DNA of 64,000 nt from Clostridium beijerinckii. Lineage in GTDB: Bacteria; Bacillota; Clostridia; Clostridiales; Clostridiaceae. The stretch covers positions 3,992,001 through 4,056,000 of the forward strand of contig NZ_CP073653.1 in NCBI RefSeq assembly GCF_018223745.1, read 5' to 3'. Positions 1 through 8,689 of the stretch are shown here, piece after piece. Every line of letters starts with the position of its first letter. The first letter of the stretch is position 1. The notes below the pieces were generated by a model. The model searched no databases. It saw nothing but the letters and a program-made list of their open reading frames with translations, and was not told the origin of the DNA. The translations under genes were made by a program, and so were the position numbers.

Positions 1-196
1 GATCTGAATGCATATGAGTGATTAATACATGTATCTCTTTAATTCCTTTAAGTAATTCTTTTTCCAAAATCCTTTTAAATACAGTTTCGCCACAATCTAT
101 TAGTAAAAATGTTTCATTTTTTCTTATATAGGCAGCAGTATTTCCTTCTTTAATGTGATAACCTGACCCTCTTCCTAAAAACTCTAATTTATTCAT
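1..196 (-). CDS. MBL-fold metallo-hydrolase, N-terminal part (cut by window edge)
   Basis: An open frame runs from an ATG at 196 off the left edge, giving about 65 residues. It begins MNKLEFLGRGSGYHIKEGN and ends ITHMHSD. A short beta-rich start with a glycine turn and then the T-H-x-H-x-D zinc-binding motif is the hallmark of the metallo-beta-lactamase fold, seen in ribonuclease Z-like and glyoxalase II-like hydrolases. The start is supported by AGAGGGAG just upstream. The substrate cannot be told because the metal ligands after the first motif are outside the window. Seen: frame, motif and ribosome site. Inferred: hydrolase function. Confidence 0.75.
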   Translation of the reverse strand, partial: MNKLEFLGRGSGYHIKEGNTAAYIRKNETFLLIDCGETVFKRILEKELLKGIKEIHVLITHMHSD

Positions 197-428
197 AACT
201 CCCTCTCAGTTCCATCATATTTATACTTTGCTCATGATATACGACCAGCAGCAGATCTTATAAACATGCTGTAATTTCATTTCTATTATAACATTTTTTA
301 ACATTACTTTTCCTAGAATTAGCGCAGAAGATAATATATCATAATATTGCACAACCATTCCCATCCATTGAATTAAAACTTTTCTCTCCTGATTTAATTA
401 ACGTAAAAATCTATGTTTTTTTGAAGTT

Positions 429-482
429 TATAGCCTTAAAACCTGCATTATTCAATGCATATTCTAAAGAATATTAGAATAC
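429..482. repeat. Partial copy (left half) of the palindromic intergenic repeat
   Basis: The stretch with GCATTATTCAATGCATATTC followed by TAAAGAATATTAGAATA matches the left arm and lead-in of the repeats at 13770-13838 and 20247-20314. The right arm is missing. The rest of 197-702 is AT-rich without a convincing gene, apart from a hairpin at 587-622. Confidence 0.55.
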
Positions 483-586
483 AGTGGTGCTTGTAAATCG
501 TTTTTATTTAGAAATAAAGTTGAAGAAAAAATATAAATCTATTACTAAAAAGGAAGTCCATATTAATATAGTAAAATAAAATTATA

Positions 587-622
587 ACGCTGACAAAAGC
601 TTCTTCTGCTTATTGCCAGCGT
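587..622. terminator. Imperfect hairpin, probable terminator
   Basis: ACGCTG at 587-592 pairs with CAGCGT at 617-622. Further pairing of CAA and AGC runs inward to a short loop, and AT-rich tails lie on both sides. It lies just past the stop of the TetR gene at 703 and is the likely end of that transcript. Confidence 0.5.
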
Positions 623-702
623 CAATTTTATATCTAATCATCTATTTTTCCTCGTAACTTATCTACTTTAATAGATTATCTGTTTTTTCTATATAGCACT
701 AT

Positions 703-1272
703 TCATTTACATGGATAATCAAACACTTCTCCTAATTTTAAAACAAGCTGAGCATGACTAGTCAATTCTTCATATCCATCATTTTGTAGGCACCACTTAA
801 TTGCAGTCATAACAAGTGCTGCATATAATTCTGATAAATAATCTAAAATTTTAGGCGACTTTTTATTTTTTGTTTTATATTGGTCATAAAAACTTCTCTT
901 TAAAAAATCAGACATATCATCATACAGATGAATCGTATCTGTATGAATTGTAAAAAGAGCTAAAATTTCTTCTCGTCTAACAGATAATATATGATATAAA
1001 GGTTTTATAACCATAATTGCATCTTCTACATTATCACAGTCAAATCGATCTTTTACACCAGTTTTTAGCAAGTCAAATATTTCATTGCAAAGAGTTTCAG
1101 CTAGTTTGTATTTATCTGTATAATGCTTGTAAAATGTAGAGCGATTAATCAAAGCCTTGTCCAATATATCTTGTACTGTTATTTTGTAAAAGTCTTTTTG
1201 CCCAAGTAGATAAATAAAAGATTCTTCTATGTTTCTTTTTGTCTTTATAACACGCAAATCATTTTCATTCAT
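703..1272 (-). CDS. TetR/AcrR family transcriptional regulator
   Basis: A 189-residue one-component repressor. Residues about 8-55 form the TetR helix-turn-helix: an ITVQDILDKALINRSTFYKH core, then the Y-TDKYKL region. The rest is an all-helical ligand or dimer domain. The frame is open to 1287, but the first codons there (ATG GAG GAA CTG) are themselves the Shine-Dalgarno GGAGG for the ATG at 1272, so I use 1272. It faces the HXXEE gene at 1426 across about 150 bases, so it probably controls that gene and itself. The N-terminus resembles the TetR at 19683 (R-x-x-K-T-K-x-x-I-x-E-S-F), and both upstream regions carry AAACAACA, which suggests paralogues with similar operators. Ligand unknown. 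Confidence 0.88.
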   Translation of the reverse strand: MNENDLRVIKTKRNIEESFIYLLGQKDFYKITVQDILDKALINRSTFYKHYTDKYKLAETLCNEIFDLLKTGVKDRFDCDNVEDAIMVIKPLYHILSVRREEILALFTIHTDTIHLYDDMSDFLKRSFYDQYKTKNKKSPKILDYLSELYAALVMTAIKWCLQNDGYEELTSHAQLVLKLGEVFDYPCK

Positions 1273-1425
1273 ATGCAGTTCCTCCATACCATTATTTTAA
1301 AGAAGTTTATATAGATAAACAACACTTTGTATAATTTTTGTAGTTTAAGTGCATAAAAACTTAGATATTGATGTTTGAAGCATTAAAGTAAATGAGTAAA
1401 ATAAATAACAAAGGGGGAATGAAAA

Positions 1426-1935
1426 ATGAATGAATTAAAATGGTTTGTATGGGTTTTTCCTTTATTATTTATTGTACACGATATGGAAGAGATTATTATG
1501 GCAAAGCACTGGTGCAAAAAGAATTTAAAACAATATATATCTCTAGCTATAACTCCCTTTGGAGGCACAAAAAATACAGCTGGATTCGCAATAGGTGTAT
1601 TTGAAGAATTGATTTTGTGGATTATAGCTACTATGATTGGCAATATTAGTGGATCTTATGGTTTGTGGTACGGTTTACTTGTAGCAAATATCGTTCATCT
1701 GATCTTATTTCATATTATATTATTACCATTATCCTACCGTCATTATGTCCCTGGTGAAATAACAGCATGGCTAACAGTTATTCCATGTTGCTATATTTTA
1801 AAACTTGCTCAGAATATCTTGGGATACTCTGTTATTGAAATTTCTATCTGGGTAACAATAGGAATTATATTTGCTTTCGTAAATATGAAGATATTGCATA
1901 AAAACATCGATAAGTTGCCTAAATTGGTGGAATGA
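1426..1935 (+). CDS. HXXEE domain integral membrane protein
   Basis: A 169-residue, very hydrophobic protein with about five membrane segments. The motif HDMEE at residues about 18-22 at the end of the first segment fits the HXXEE family, whose function is not established. A second conserved acidic pair (FEELI) lies in a later segment. AAAGGGGGAATGAAAA precedes the ATG. It is single-gene and divergent from the TetR at 703, so induction by a ligand of that repressor is the natural inference. The conserved His/Glu inside membranes might bind metal or act catalytically, but this is speculation. Confidence 0.75.
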   Translation: MNELKWFVWVFPLLFIVHDMEEIIMAKHWCKKNLKQYISLAITPFGGTKNTAGFAIGVFEELILWIIATMIGNISGSYGLWYGLLVANIVHLILFHIILLPLSYRHYVPGEITAWLTVIPCCYILKLAQNILGYSVIEISIWVTIGIIFAFVNMKILHKNIDKLPKLVE

Positions 1936-2021
1936 TCATACTTTAACGGTATGCATTCCCGTTTACAATAATATGTACCCAATTTGACAATCTTTAATTA
2001 AACGTTGTTATAAATATGTGC

Positions 2022-2375
2022 TTACTGATGCTTATTATTCCATCGCATCATTTCAACAAAAATAAGGTATAAATCTTTTCCTGCCTGAGATAGTGAGTAT
2101 TCAACATGTGGTGGAATTTCGTTAAATTGGGTTCTATCAACTAAGCCCTTGTTTTCTAGATCTCGAAGTGTAGATGTGAGCATTGTATTAGTTATTTCTC
2201 CTATTTGTTTTTTTAAATCACCAAAACGAATAGAATCACATTTCATTAACTCAAAGAGCACTCGAATATTCCATTTTCCTTGGAAAATCTCTAATGTTTT
2301 ATATGTCCCACAACTTTTATCAATTCTTACATCTTTTATTTGTTCTTGATACTCCTTAAATGTTATGTCTATCAT
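2022..2375 (-). CDS. HxlR/DUF24 family winged-helix regulator
   Basis: A 117-residue single-domain regulator. The central part shows the HxlR pattern: a lone Cys in SCGTYKTLEIFQGKW, then IRFGDLKKQIGEITNTML, then LENKGLVDRTQFNEIPPHVE. The Cys near residue 22 sits where redox- or aldehyde-sensing members such as HypR, YodB and QorR carry their sensing cysteine. Start at 2375 has AAAGGAG upstream. It diverges from the EFR1 flavodoxin-ferredoxin gene at 2510. Inverted half sites AGTACGC (2407-2413) and GCGTACT (2440-2446) lie between them. Likely a redox or electrophile sensor for the neighbouring gene. Confidence 0.88.
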   Translation of the reverse strand: MIDITFKEYQEQIKDVRIDKSCGTYKTLEIFQGKWNIRVLFELMKCDSIRFGDLKKQIGEITNTMLTSTLRDLENKGLVDRTQFNEIPPHVEYSLSQAGKDLYLIFVEMMRWNNKHQ

Positions 2376-2406
2376 TTATTTTATTCTCCTTTGGTTTTAA
2401 AAAGTC

Positions 2407-2446
2407 AGTACGCTTAAATATACTTAGTCTGTATATTCTGCGTACT
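2407..2446. promoter_or_regulatory. Inverted repeat, candidate HxlR operator
   Basis: AGTACGC at 2407-2413 and its exact inverse GCGTACT at 2440-2446 flank the divergent promoter region of the HxlR gene and the EFR1 gene. A further half site ACGTACC follows near 2488. The other HxlR locus (39130-39155) also uses a GTAC-centred inverted repeat, as expected for related regulators. Confidence 0.5.
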
Positions 2447-2509
2447 TGTGCTATATATATGATCTAAGTATAATAAACGTACCAAAGAAAATCAAGGAGT
2501 GATACAACT

Positions 2510-3289
2510 ATGAGTACAACAATTTATTATTTTTCCGCTACAGGAAATAGTTTAAAAGTAACAAAGAATTTAAGCGAACAATTAACTGATACTAAGATAA
2601 TACAAATCTCTAAAAAAAGCATTCCAACATCAAAAGACACTCAATCAGATAAAATAGGTTTTGTATTTCCAGTATATAATTTTGGACTACCTGTGATTGT
2701 AAAAAATTTTATAGAAACCTTGCCTATTGGTAAACATACCTATGTTTTTGCTATAGCAACTTGTGGAGGAATGGTAGGTGCTGCTCTTAATCAAATAAAA
2801 AAAATACTAAACAAAAAAGACATTAATTTAGCTTCATCTTTTTGTGTATTTATGCCTGGCAGTGATCAGCTGATGTTTCCTACCGTTTCTGAAGAGGAGC
2901 AAAATAAACTTTTCAACGATGAAGAAAAACAGATAAGTACAATAGCTCTTGCTATAAAAAGCAAGCAACATATTAAATATAAGTCTAATGCTATTATGAG
3001 TTCTGTTTACAACTTACTATACACTGCTACCTTTAGGCCAAAAGGTATGGGAAAAAATTTCTGGACTGATGAAAAATGTATAGGATGCGGTTTATGTTCT
3101 CAGATCTGCCCCGCAAATAATATAGTTATGCACGATAGAAAACCAAAATGGGAGCATCAATGTGAATCATGTCTTGCTTGTATGCAATGGTGCCCGCAAA
3201 AATCTATACAATATAAAAAAGCTACTGTTAAGAGAGGTCGCTATCACAATCCTCAAATAAATGTAAGCGAACTCATTCCCAATCGTTAA
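2510..3289 (+). CDS. EFR1 family flavodoxin-ferredoxin fusion protein (copy 1)
   Basis: A 259-residue two-part electron-transfer protein. Residues about 1-160 are flavodoxin-like, opening with IYYFSATGNSLKV, the FMN phosphate loop. Residues about 188-235 carry two 4Fe-4S motifs, CIGCGLCSQICP and CESCLACMQWCP. These features fit the EFR1 family, whose physiological partner is unknown. TAATACAAGGAGTGATACAACT-type sequence places the ribosome site before the ATG. It is divergent from HxlR. Two paralogues lie at 9517 and 17663, each beside a different regulator class, suggesting the same redox activity is induced by different signals. Confidence 0.88.
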   Translation: MSTTIYYFSATGNSLKVTKNLSEQLTDTKIIQISKKSIPTSKDTQSDKIGFVFPVYNFGLPVIVKNFIETLPIGKHTYVFAIATCGGMVGAALNQIKKILNKKDINLASSFCVFMPGSDQLMFPTVSEEEQNKLFNDEEKQISTIALAIKSKQHIKYKSNAIMSSVYNLLYTATFRPKGMGKNFWTDEKCIGCGLCSQICPANNIVMHDRKPKWEHQCESCLACMQWCPQKSIQYKKATVKRGRYHNPQINVSELIPNR

Positions 3290-3534
3290 ATTAAGCACAA
3301 ATCAATATTTTACTAAATGTAAACTGAAAGTATACGTTTTAGCTTGATACGTATACTTTCAGTATAAATGAATCTTACTAATTAATTCGATATTTTTCAT
3401 TCGAAGATGTCCCAAACATTCTATATAAATTTCAATGATAAACTGCTATTATATTTAAATAGATAACTAAATATTTATAATCTAAATTAGAAATATGATA
3501 ATGAAATTTATATAATAAGGAGCGTTTTCAAATC

Positions 3535-4491
3535 ATGAATGTATATCGTGAGTATGTAATTCCAGAATCGGATGACATTGAAAGATTACTCAAAACAAAA
3601 ATGACTCGATTAGCACACCTGCTATATACCTTTGCTCCACAGGATGGTGTTTTAGATCTGCCAATCTCTGGTCTGTCTATCGTTCGCTATTCAGGAACAG
3701 AGATAGATTGTCCAAAGACTTTCTATTTACCTTCTTTAAGTATTGTTGCCCAAGGAGCAAGGTCTATCTCAATAGGTCACGAGACATACAAGCTTGATAA
3801 ATCACAAATGTTAATGAATCCAATCACTCTGCCAATTTCTCTGCAAACTATGAAGGCAACTAAATCTGAGCCTCTCCTTATTATAAGGCTGGATCTTAAT
3901 CCCGAGAGGATTGCTGAGATTGTTCCGAAAGTATATTCTCATGGTCTGCCTGAAATAAAACAGTGGCGTGCTGGACATGTTATGAATGCAGATATAAGCA
4001 TTATTGATGCAATGATAAGGCTTTTGGAGTGCTTGCAGAAACCAGGAGATGTAGAATTCATTGCACCACTGATTATGGATGAAATTCTAATTCGCCTACT
4101 TCGCAGTTCTGCTGGAGTTCATGTTGCAGCCATGGGATTTGCAGACTCAGGAGTACATCAAGTGTCAGAAGCAATAGCTTGGCTTCGTAAAAATTTTTCT
4201 CAGGCAGTTAAAGTTTCAGACTTAGCCAAACTGACACATATGAGTGAATCCTCTTTCTATAATCATTTTAAAGCGGTCACTTCGATGTCCCCTATGCAAT
4301 ATCAAAAAGCTCTGCGTCTACATGAAGCGAGGAGTCTAATGCTGTCCCAACGCATGGATGTGACCACTGCCAGCGGAATGGTAGGTTATGTTAGTAATTC
4401 TCAATTTAGCCGAGATTACAGCGCTTTTTATGGAGCTCCCCCTAGAAAAGATATAGGAAGACTATACAGACGAAGCCCAAAAATATATTAA
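3535..4491 (+). CDS. AraC family transcriptional regulator with AraC_N domain
   Basis: A 318-residue protein. Residues about 25-180 match the N-terminal domain of AraC_N-type activators: the SLSIVAQGARSISIG segment and later the LIIRLDLNP strand. Residues about 205-305 are the double HTH, with VSDLAKLTHMSESSFYNHFK and the second helix set in VGYVSNSQFSRDYSAFYGAP. AAGGAG precedes the ATG. Regulators of this subtype usually sit next to aldo-keto reductases or SDRs. Here the following 300 bases hold only a degraded frame, then the iron-sulfur flavoprotein at 4837. The pseudogene at 8690-9075 is a close relative. Confidence 0.88.
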   Translation: MNVYREYVIPESDDIERLLKTKMTRLAHLLYTFAPQDGVLDLPISGLSIVRYSGTEIDCPKTFYLPSLSIVAQGARSISIGHETYKLDKSQMLMNPITLPISLQTMKATKSEPLLIIRLDLNPERIAEIVPKVYSHGLPEIKQWRAGHVMNADISIIDAMIRLLECLQKPGDVEFIAPLIMDEILIRLLRSSAGVHVAAMGFADSGVHQVSEAIAWLRKNFSQAVKVSDLAKLTHMSESSFYNHFKAVTSMSPMQYQKALRLHEARSLMLSQRMDVTTASGMVGYVSNSQFSRDYSAFYGAPPRKDIGRLYRRSPKIY

Positions 4492-4525
4492 TCTAAAATA
4501 TAGCTTTGAGTTTATAGTGATTGAT

Positions 4526-4651
4526 ATGATTTTTGATCCACAAAAAAGAGACTCCAATCACTGCTTTATCATGCCTGCTGCCTATGAGCTTGCGGGCTTT
4601 CCTTATATTAATGAAGAATATACTGCTGGTTTAACACCCTCAGTTTTCTAA
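4526..4651 (+). pseudogene. Relic of an unidentified gene downstream of the AraC regulator
   Basis: A 41-codon frame from ATG 4526 reads like a real protein tail fragment (MIFDPQKRDSNHCFIMPAAY...). It runs open upstream into the AraC gene in another frame. It stops at 4651, where a shifted frame (WLRNNKDLENKAKR) continues briefly. There is no ribosome site. I cannot name the family. Probably the remains of the enzyme once paired with this AraC regulator. Confidence 0.3.
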
Positions 4652-4836
4652 TGTGGCTGAGAAATAATAAAGATCTGGAGAATAAGGCAAAAAGATAATT
4701 GAAAAAGGCAAATATTCTTGTTATGTAACATTTATAATTAATTTAGTCTTTGAACCGGTACTAGCCTATCATCTTGGCATGTCATGCTGGTTCGAATACT
4801 CTTTTAATTTTGAATTGATATTAGGAGGTAATAAAA

Positions 4837-5397
4837 ATGAAAGTTATGGCTTTTGTAGGCAGTGCAAGAAAGGACGGAAATACTTCAAAAATAGTTGATG
4901 CCATTTGTTCGGGCATTAAGAAAAATGGACATGAAGTTGAAACTTATAATTTAGCAGAACTTGATAATAAAGGCTGCAGGGCTTGTGGTTTATGTCAAGC
5001 AAATAAAGTGGAATATTGTTCTATTAACGACAAGATGACTGAACTTTTACCTAAGATAGCTGATGCTGATTGCATTATAGTTGGAACACCAGTCTATATG
5101 GTGCACGTGAGCGGTTATACAAAAAATTTCCTAGATAGACTATTTACGTTTTTTGTGGAATCCAATCATACCACAAGACTTTTACCAGGAAAAAAGTATA
5201 TAACTGTTACATGTAGCGGTGCACCTGCTGAAGCATTTAAAAATGTTACAGAATATCTTAGTCAAATTTTTGGCGACTATAGTCAAATGGTGAATTCAGG
5301 TAATATCATCGCAGGAAACTTGCACAGTAAGGATGATATTCTTAGTCAACAAGAAATTTTTAACCAAGCTGAGGAAATAGGACAAAAACTAAACTAA
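4837..5397 (+). CDS. NAD(P)H-dependent oxidoreductase, iron-sulfur flavoprotein type
   Basis: A 186-residue flavodoxin-fold protein. It starts MKVMAFVGSARKDGNTSKI, the FMN-binding loop of the FMN_red/flavodoxin_2 group. Residues about 47-61 hold a compact cysteine cluster, CRACGLCQANKVEYC. C-x2-C-x2-C-x7-C is close to the 4Fe-4S motif of archaeal and clostridial iron-sulfur flavoproteins. GTPVYMVHVSG supplies the second flavin loop. A perfect AGGAGG lies 8 bases before the ATG. It sits downstream of the AraC regulator with its own promoter space. Two relatives at 22146 and 38470 have a C-x2-C-x2-C-x4-C version. Confidence 0.85.
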   Translation: MKVMAFVGSARKDGNTSKIVDAICSGIKKNGHEVETYNLAELDNKGCRACGLCQANKVEYCSINDKMTELLPKIADADCIIVGTPVYMVHVSGYTKNFLDRLFTFFVESNHTTRLLPGKKYITVTCSGAPAEAFKNVTEYLSQIFGDYSQMVNSGNIIAGNLHSKDDILSQQEIFNQAEEIGQKLN

Positions 5398-5492
5398 TTG
5401 TTGTAAAACAAAAGAAAATCACTATACCATCCAGGTACGGTGAAACTTCTAGCCACGTTTAAAACAGGCAGCACCTTATTCTTGCAGGAAAT

Positions 5493-5527
5493 GTTTGTTT
5501 CTCCCGAAGCATCGCGGAGAAGCAAAC
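5493..5527. repeat. Hairpin in the gap downstream of the iron-sulfur flavoprotein
   Basis: GTTTGTTTCTCC (5493-5504) pairs with GGAGAAGCAAAC (5516-5527) around an 11-base loop. No T-run follows, so it may be an RNA structure rather than a simple terminator. Nothing coding is seen in 5398-5580. Confidence 0.4.
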
Positions 5528-5580
5528 AACTTTCCCATAAACATTTTTCAAAAGATTAATGAGTCCGATAATAGCTCATT

Positions 5581-5690
5581 AAATTTATATATATATGTTG
5601 CAATTCACAATGCACATTTCAAAATTACGGCTAAAATTCTTTCAATATTTTTAGAATTATGATGAAGAATTATTTTTGCAATATATATGC
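5581..5690. repeat. Intergenic repeat, MITE-like, copy 1
   Basis: About 105 bases here match 50238-50341 with only scattered differences. Shared landmarks are TGCAATTCAC, ATGCACATTT, ATTACGGCTAAAATTCTT and the end TTTTGCAATATATA. The ends are inverted (ATATGTTGCAA at the left, TTGCAATATAT at the right). The left end also matches the perfect terminal repeat of the 99-bp element at 51626-51724. No coding capacity; probably a small non-autonomous mobile element. Confidence 0.6.
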
Positions 5691-5791
5691 AATAAATACA
5701 TTAGGGATTATATTTTAGCAGTTTCTCATGACAATTATCTTTAATGCAATCATAGGTATATGTAGCAATCGAAACAGAAAAGTGCATATCC

Positions 5792-6178
5792 TTATTTTTT
5801 TCTTCTTTCTAAAAATGTAACATCTACAAAAGCTAAACCAAAAGATAAACCCACTGCATGAGAAGCAGCATTAAGTAGGTCCACATTAGGACTTTTAAAG
5901 ATGTAATCGAAAACGCAATTAAGTGCAAAAAATGTTGCAAACATAATGACAAATTTAATTAATACTTTTCTAAGATGATCCCATTTCAGTTTTCTTGCAT
6001 TAAATAAAGTAATTATAGGCACATACAATAACATAAATAGAGCAAACACAGCATAGCCAATCACAAATTTTGAAGCCATACCATTATCTATGTTGCTATA
6101 AACAATAATACATGTAATTATTGTACATATAAAAAATATTGAATAAATAACTTTGTTAAAGAGTAAAGCTTTACTCAT
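5792..6178 (-). CDS. Small integral membrane protein of unknown function
   Basis: A 128-residue protein with four predicted membrane helices (about residues 8-27, 38-60, 72-92 and 102-118) and a basic tail LERRKK. The frame extends to a GTG at 6187. The ATG at 6178 is preferred because GGGG lies 8 bases before it. I do not recognise a family. It is the last of a run of minus-strand envelope genes from 8568 downwards. Confidence 0.6.
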   Translation of the reverse strand: MSKALLFNKVIYSIFFICTIITCIIVYSNIDNGMASKFVIGYAVFALFMLLYVPIITLFNARKLKWDHLRKVLIKFVIMFATFFALNCVFDYIFKSPNVDLLNAASHAVGLSFGLAFVDVTFLERRKK

Positions 6179-6329
6179 ATAATACACCCCAATACTCTAT
6201 ATTAAGACCATTAATTTACTATAACGAGTAAGTTATAGAATATTTCTGTAAAATCCACTTTTAATTTCTGCTTTAAAAATTATTATATAGTGTTACAAGC
6301 TTATTATTTACTAGAGAATCCTACAATTT

Positions 6330-7418
6330 CTATTGAAGCTCTGGTTCATCTCCTACTATTTTATAGCTACGTTCTTCAACAACTGTTCCATCTGATTTCG
6401 TTTCTTTAAAAGTGATTACATCATATCCATCAGCGCTTTTACTTTGAGATGTTTCATAAATTAGCCTTACACCATTTTCAATACGCTCTTTTGTTCCTAT
6501 CCAATAAGGACAGTGATTTAGAAATGAATCATTCTTCCCCCAGTATACAAATAGTTTATTTTCTGCTGTAACATTAATATTAGGACGTTTCTTTTCAACA
6601 TATTTTGAGCTCACATCAGCAATTCTACCAATTTGTTTCAGGTATTCTTTAGCATCATTCTCTTTTGATTCTGCAAGCTGCGAATAGCTTTCCTGACCTT
6701 TTAAAACCTTGTCCCATAACTTCTCTGGAAACATCTGTTTTATAGAATTTTCACATTCTTCTCCATCTTCAGGTTCTTTATATTCGATTAATGAATAACC
6801 ACCATTTGAATTTTTAGAAAATATCATTACCGTAGGAATAGCTCCACTTCCACTTATTTCTGTGAAAATCCCATTTTCAAAGCCAAAATAACCAAAACTT
6901 GAAATAGTGTAAACTTTCGCGATATTATCTTTTTCTTCAACATCTAAAACTATGTGCCCTTCTGTAGCCGCTTCTCCCCTTAGATAATTTGTCCCTCTAC
7001 TTTTTATGGCTTTGCTTACAGCTTGATCAATATTTTCAGTAGTGTTGTTATTGTTAACATCTGTTGAATTTACAATATTGCTGGACGAATTGTTTTCTTT
7101 CATTTGAATCCATGCTCCATCAGCATTCACTTCATAACCGCCAACACTAGTATTTTTAGCCATTTCTCCGCTATCATACAAATAATACCAATTGTTTTTA
7201 TCTTTTACCCAACCTGTTTTCATATATCCGTTGCTATCAAAATAGTACCAGTTATTATTAATAAACTTCCAGCCACTTGACCATGAGCTTCCTTCTGTAT
7301 ACCACCATCCGTTATTATCTTTTTTCCATTCAGCATCTGCACCCATTGGAAATATAGCTAGAACTCCAACTAATATCAATCCCTTGATAATTAATTTTTC
7401 TATACTTTTTCGATTCAT
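6330..7418 (-). CDS. Secreted protein with choline/cell-wall-binding repeats
   Basis: A 362-residue exported protein. Residues 1-29 form a signal peptide (basic start, hydrophobic core, ADAEW cleavage region). Residues about 30-105 contain three to four cell-wall-binding repeats of the W-x(n)-WYY-F/L type: GWWYTEGSSW, GWKFINNNWYYFDSNGYMKT, GWVKDKNNWYYLYDSG. The rest (about 120-362) is a globular domain I do not recognise. Repeats of this type dock proteins on choline-bearing or similar polymers of the clostridial wall. It is alone in its transcript with about 100 bases of upstream AT-rich sequence. Confidence 0.82.
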   Translation of the reverse strand: MNRKSIEKLIIKGLILVGVLAIFPMGADAEWKKDNNGWWYTEGSSWSSGWKFINNNWYYFDSNGYMKTGWVKDKNNWYYLYDSGEMAKNTSVGGYEVNADGAWIQMKENNSSSNIVNSTDVNNNNTTENIDQAVSKAIKSRGTNYLRGEAATEGHIVLDVEEKDNIAKVYTISSFGYFGFENGIFTEISGSGAIPTVMIFSKNSNGGYSLIEYKEPEDGEECENSIKQMFPEKLWDKVLKGQESYSQLAESKENDAKEYLKQIGRIADVSSKYVEKKRPNINVTAENKLFVYWGKNDSFLNHCPYWIGTKERIENGVRLIYETSQSKSADGYDVITFKETKSDGTVVEERSYKIVGDEPELQ

Positions 7419-7524
7419 TTTTTACCCCACTCCCTTTATGATTGGTAATTTAAAATTTACAATTGCAGCACTTTTTAAGTAACTTTTTGTTATTAGTATG
7501 ATTATAATATTGAAACTTACTTAA

Positions 7525-7803
7525 TCATTTTAACTTTTTTAATGGAAAAAATGCAGGTATTACGACAATAACAATCATTGAGTAAATCACAATCCCAAAA
7601 GCACTTATTAAACGAAAGTTACTATCTTCAAAAATAGGTATGGCAGAAGCAAAGAATATCATTTGTGCAAAAAAGCTCCACCATGGCAGTTTACTTTTAC
7701 GAAAACAATATGGACATGTGATACGTTCTGTGAAACGAGAATCACCACCAACTTTTTTCCAAAAAGTAATGGTTTTAAATTTACAATGCGGGCATTTAAA
7801 CAT
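7525..7803 (-). CDS. Zinc-ribbon membrane protein
   Basis: A 92-residue protein whose first 35 residues hold two C-P-x-C knuckles (CPHC and CPYC, 24 residues apart), a zinc ribbon. Two membrane helices and a basic tail follow. The open frame begins at a GTG (7812), but GAGG lies 8 bases before the ATG at 7803, so that is the start. Function unknown. The ribbon resembles the short cytosolic zinc ribbons fused to membrane anchors in many clostridial small proteins. Confidence 0.65.
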   Translation of the reverse strand: MFKCPHCKFKTITFWKKVGGDSRFTERITCPYCFRKSKLPWWSFFAQMIFFASAIPIFEDSNFRLISAFGIVIYSMIVIVVIPAFFPLKKLK

Positions 7804-7853
7804 AACTTTCACCTCAATTACGTTAATATGTAATCTAATATAATATAAAATGT

Positions 7854-8000
7854 CTAATTTTGACCTCCAACTCTAATACTAACTAATTTACTAATACTTT
7901 TACTTCTATTTATACTTGGTGTATATGCAGGTCTAAATAAAAATATAATAAGAGCTAATATAATTAAAGCACTTACTCTTTGAATATTTTTCTTTTTCAT
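7854..8000 (-). CDS. Small membrane-anchored protein (48 aa)
   Basis: From ATG 8000 (preceded by GGAGAAAATAT) the product is 48 residues: a lysine-rich start MKKKNIQR, one hydrophobic helix (SALIILALIIFLF) and a short polar tail. The longer upstream reading to 8111 lacks a ribosome site and overlaps the next gene. Either a single-pass membrane peptide or a lipid-free signal-anchored protein. No family recognised. Confidence 0.5.
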   Translation of the reverse strand: MKKKNIQRVSALIILALIIFLFRPAYTPSINRSKSISKLVSIRVGGQN

Positions 8001-8079
8001 ATATTTTCTCCATAACAATTTCTTATATTGCGTCAATTTGTACAAATTCACAATATAAAAAGAATTTAACCAAAAAATT

Positions 8080-8568
8080 TTATGTGTTAAAAAGAAGAAA
8101 CATAGCAGCAAAATAAATTATTGGTGCTAAGCTAACTATAATTGCTTTATTATATAATTTTGATTTGAATAAAAGAAAGAATGATATTATTACTGATATT
8201 AATATGACTGCTGGAAGTGAGAGGGTGGATAGGAAAAACATCCATGTATATATGCTTTCCGTCGAACCTGGTGAATCAAATGCCATAGGTGAAACCATTG
8301 CTCCAAGCAAACTTAATGGAAATATCAAACAAAATATCATATTAATAATTATTGTTATAATCTTAATAATTATATTCCCATTCTTTTCTTTATCTACTTC
8401 ATTTAAAATATGACCTAGCTCTTTATCCATTTGTTTATTTCTACTTATAGATTTCCGAAGCTCTTTTACACCTTTAATCATTGCTATTACTATCGCTACT
8501 ACCACTGCGATACAAATAAACTTAATAAGTATTGATATAAAATTAATTGCTGTAGAATTAATTTGCAT
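8080..8568 (-). CDS. Hypothetical integral membrane protein
   Basis: A 162-residue protein with helices at about 8-30, 66-92, 105-130 and 140-160 and a charged cytoplasmic segment (about 31-62) rich in Lys and Glu. Family not recognised. The transcript probably starts at the promoter-like repeat centred on 8631-8674, whose TATAAT lies about 65 bases upstream. Followed by the small membrane proteins at 7854 and 7525, with which it may form an operon. Confidence 0.6.
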   Translation of the reverse strand: MQINSTAINFISILIKFICIAVVVAIVIAMIKGVKELRKSISRNKQMDKELGHILNEVDKEKNGNIIIKIITIIINMIFCLIFPLSLLGAMVSPMAFDSPGSTESIYTWMFFLSTLSLPAVILISVIISFFLLFKSKLYNKAIIVSLAPIIYFAAMFLLFNT

Positions 8569-8630
8569 ACAAATCCCCCCAGTAGTTCAAAAAATATTCT
8601 CGTAACCCAATTCCAACAAATGTATTCCTA

Positions 8631-8674
8631 ATTATAACATATATTACAAGTATCCTATTGTTCAATTTTCAAAA
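8631..8674 (-). promoter_or_regulatory. Promoter-bearing repeat, copy A
   Basis: On the minus strand the sequence reads TTTTGAAAATTGAA, then a fixed distance, then TGTTATAAT, an extended -10. The -10 occupies 8636-8631. The same two blocks with exactly the same 30-base offset recur at 27536, 30011 and 32751, each upstream of an unrelated minus-strand gene. Confidence 0.6.
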
Positions 8675-8689
8675 AACACTATTTTTACT

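Noticed and set aside
1383..1643. 86-codon frame antisense to the HXXEE gene
   Set aside because: It overlaps a well-supported membrane protein gene and has no ribosome site.
4760..4805. GGTTCGAATAC resembling a tRNA T-loop
   Set aside because: No matching T-stem, acceptor stem, anticodon arm or CCA end could be placed around it; an isolated match only.
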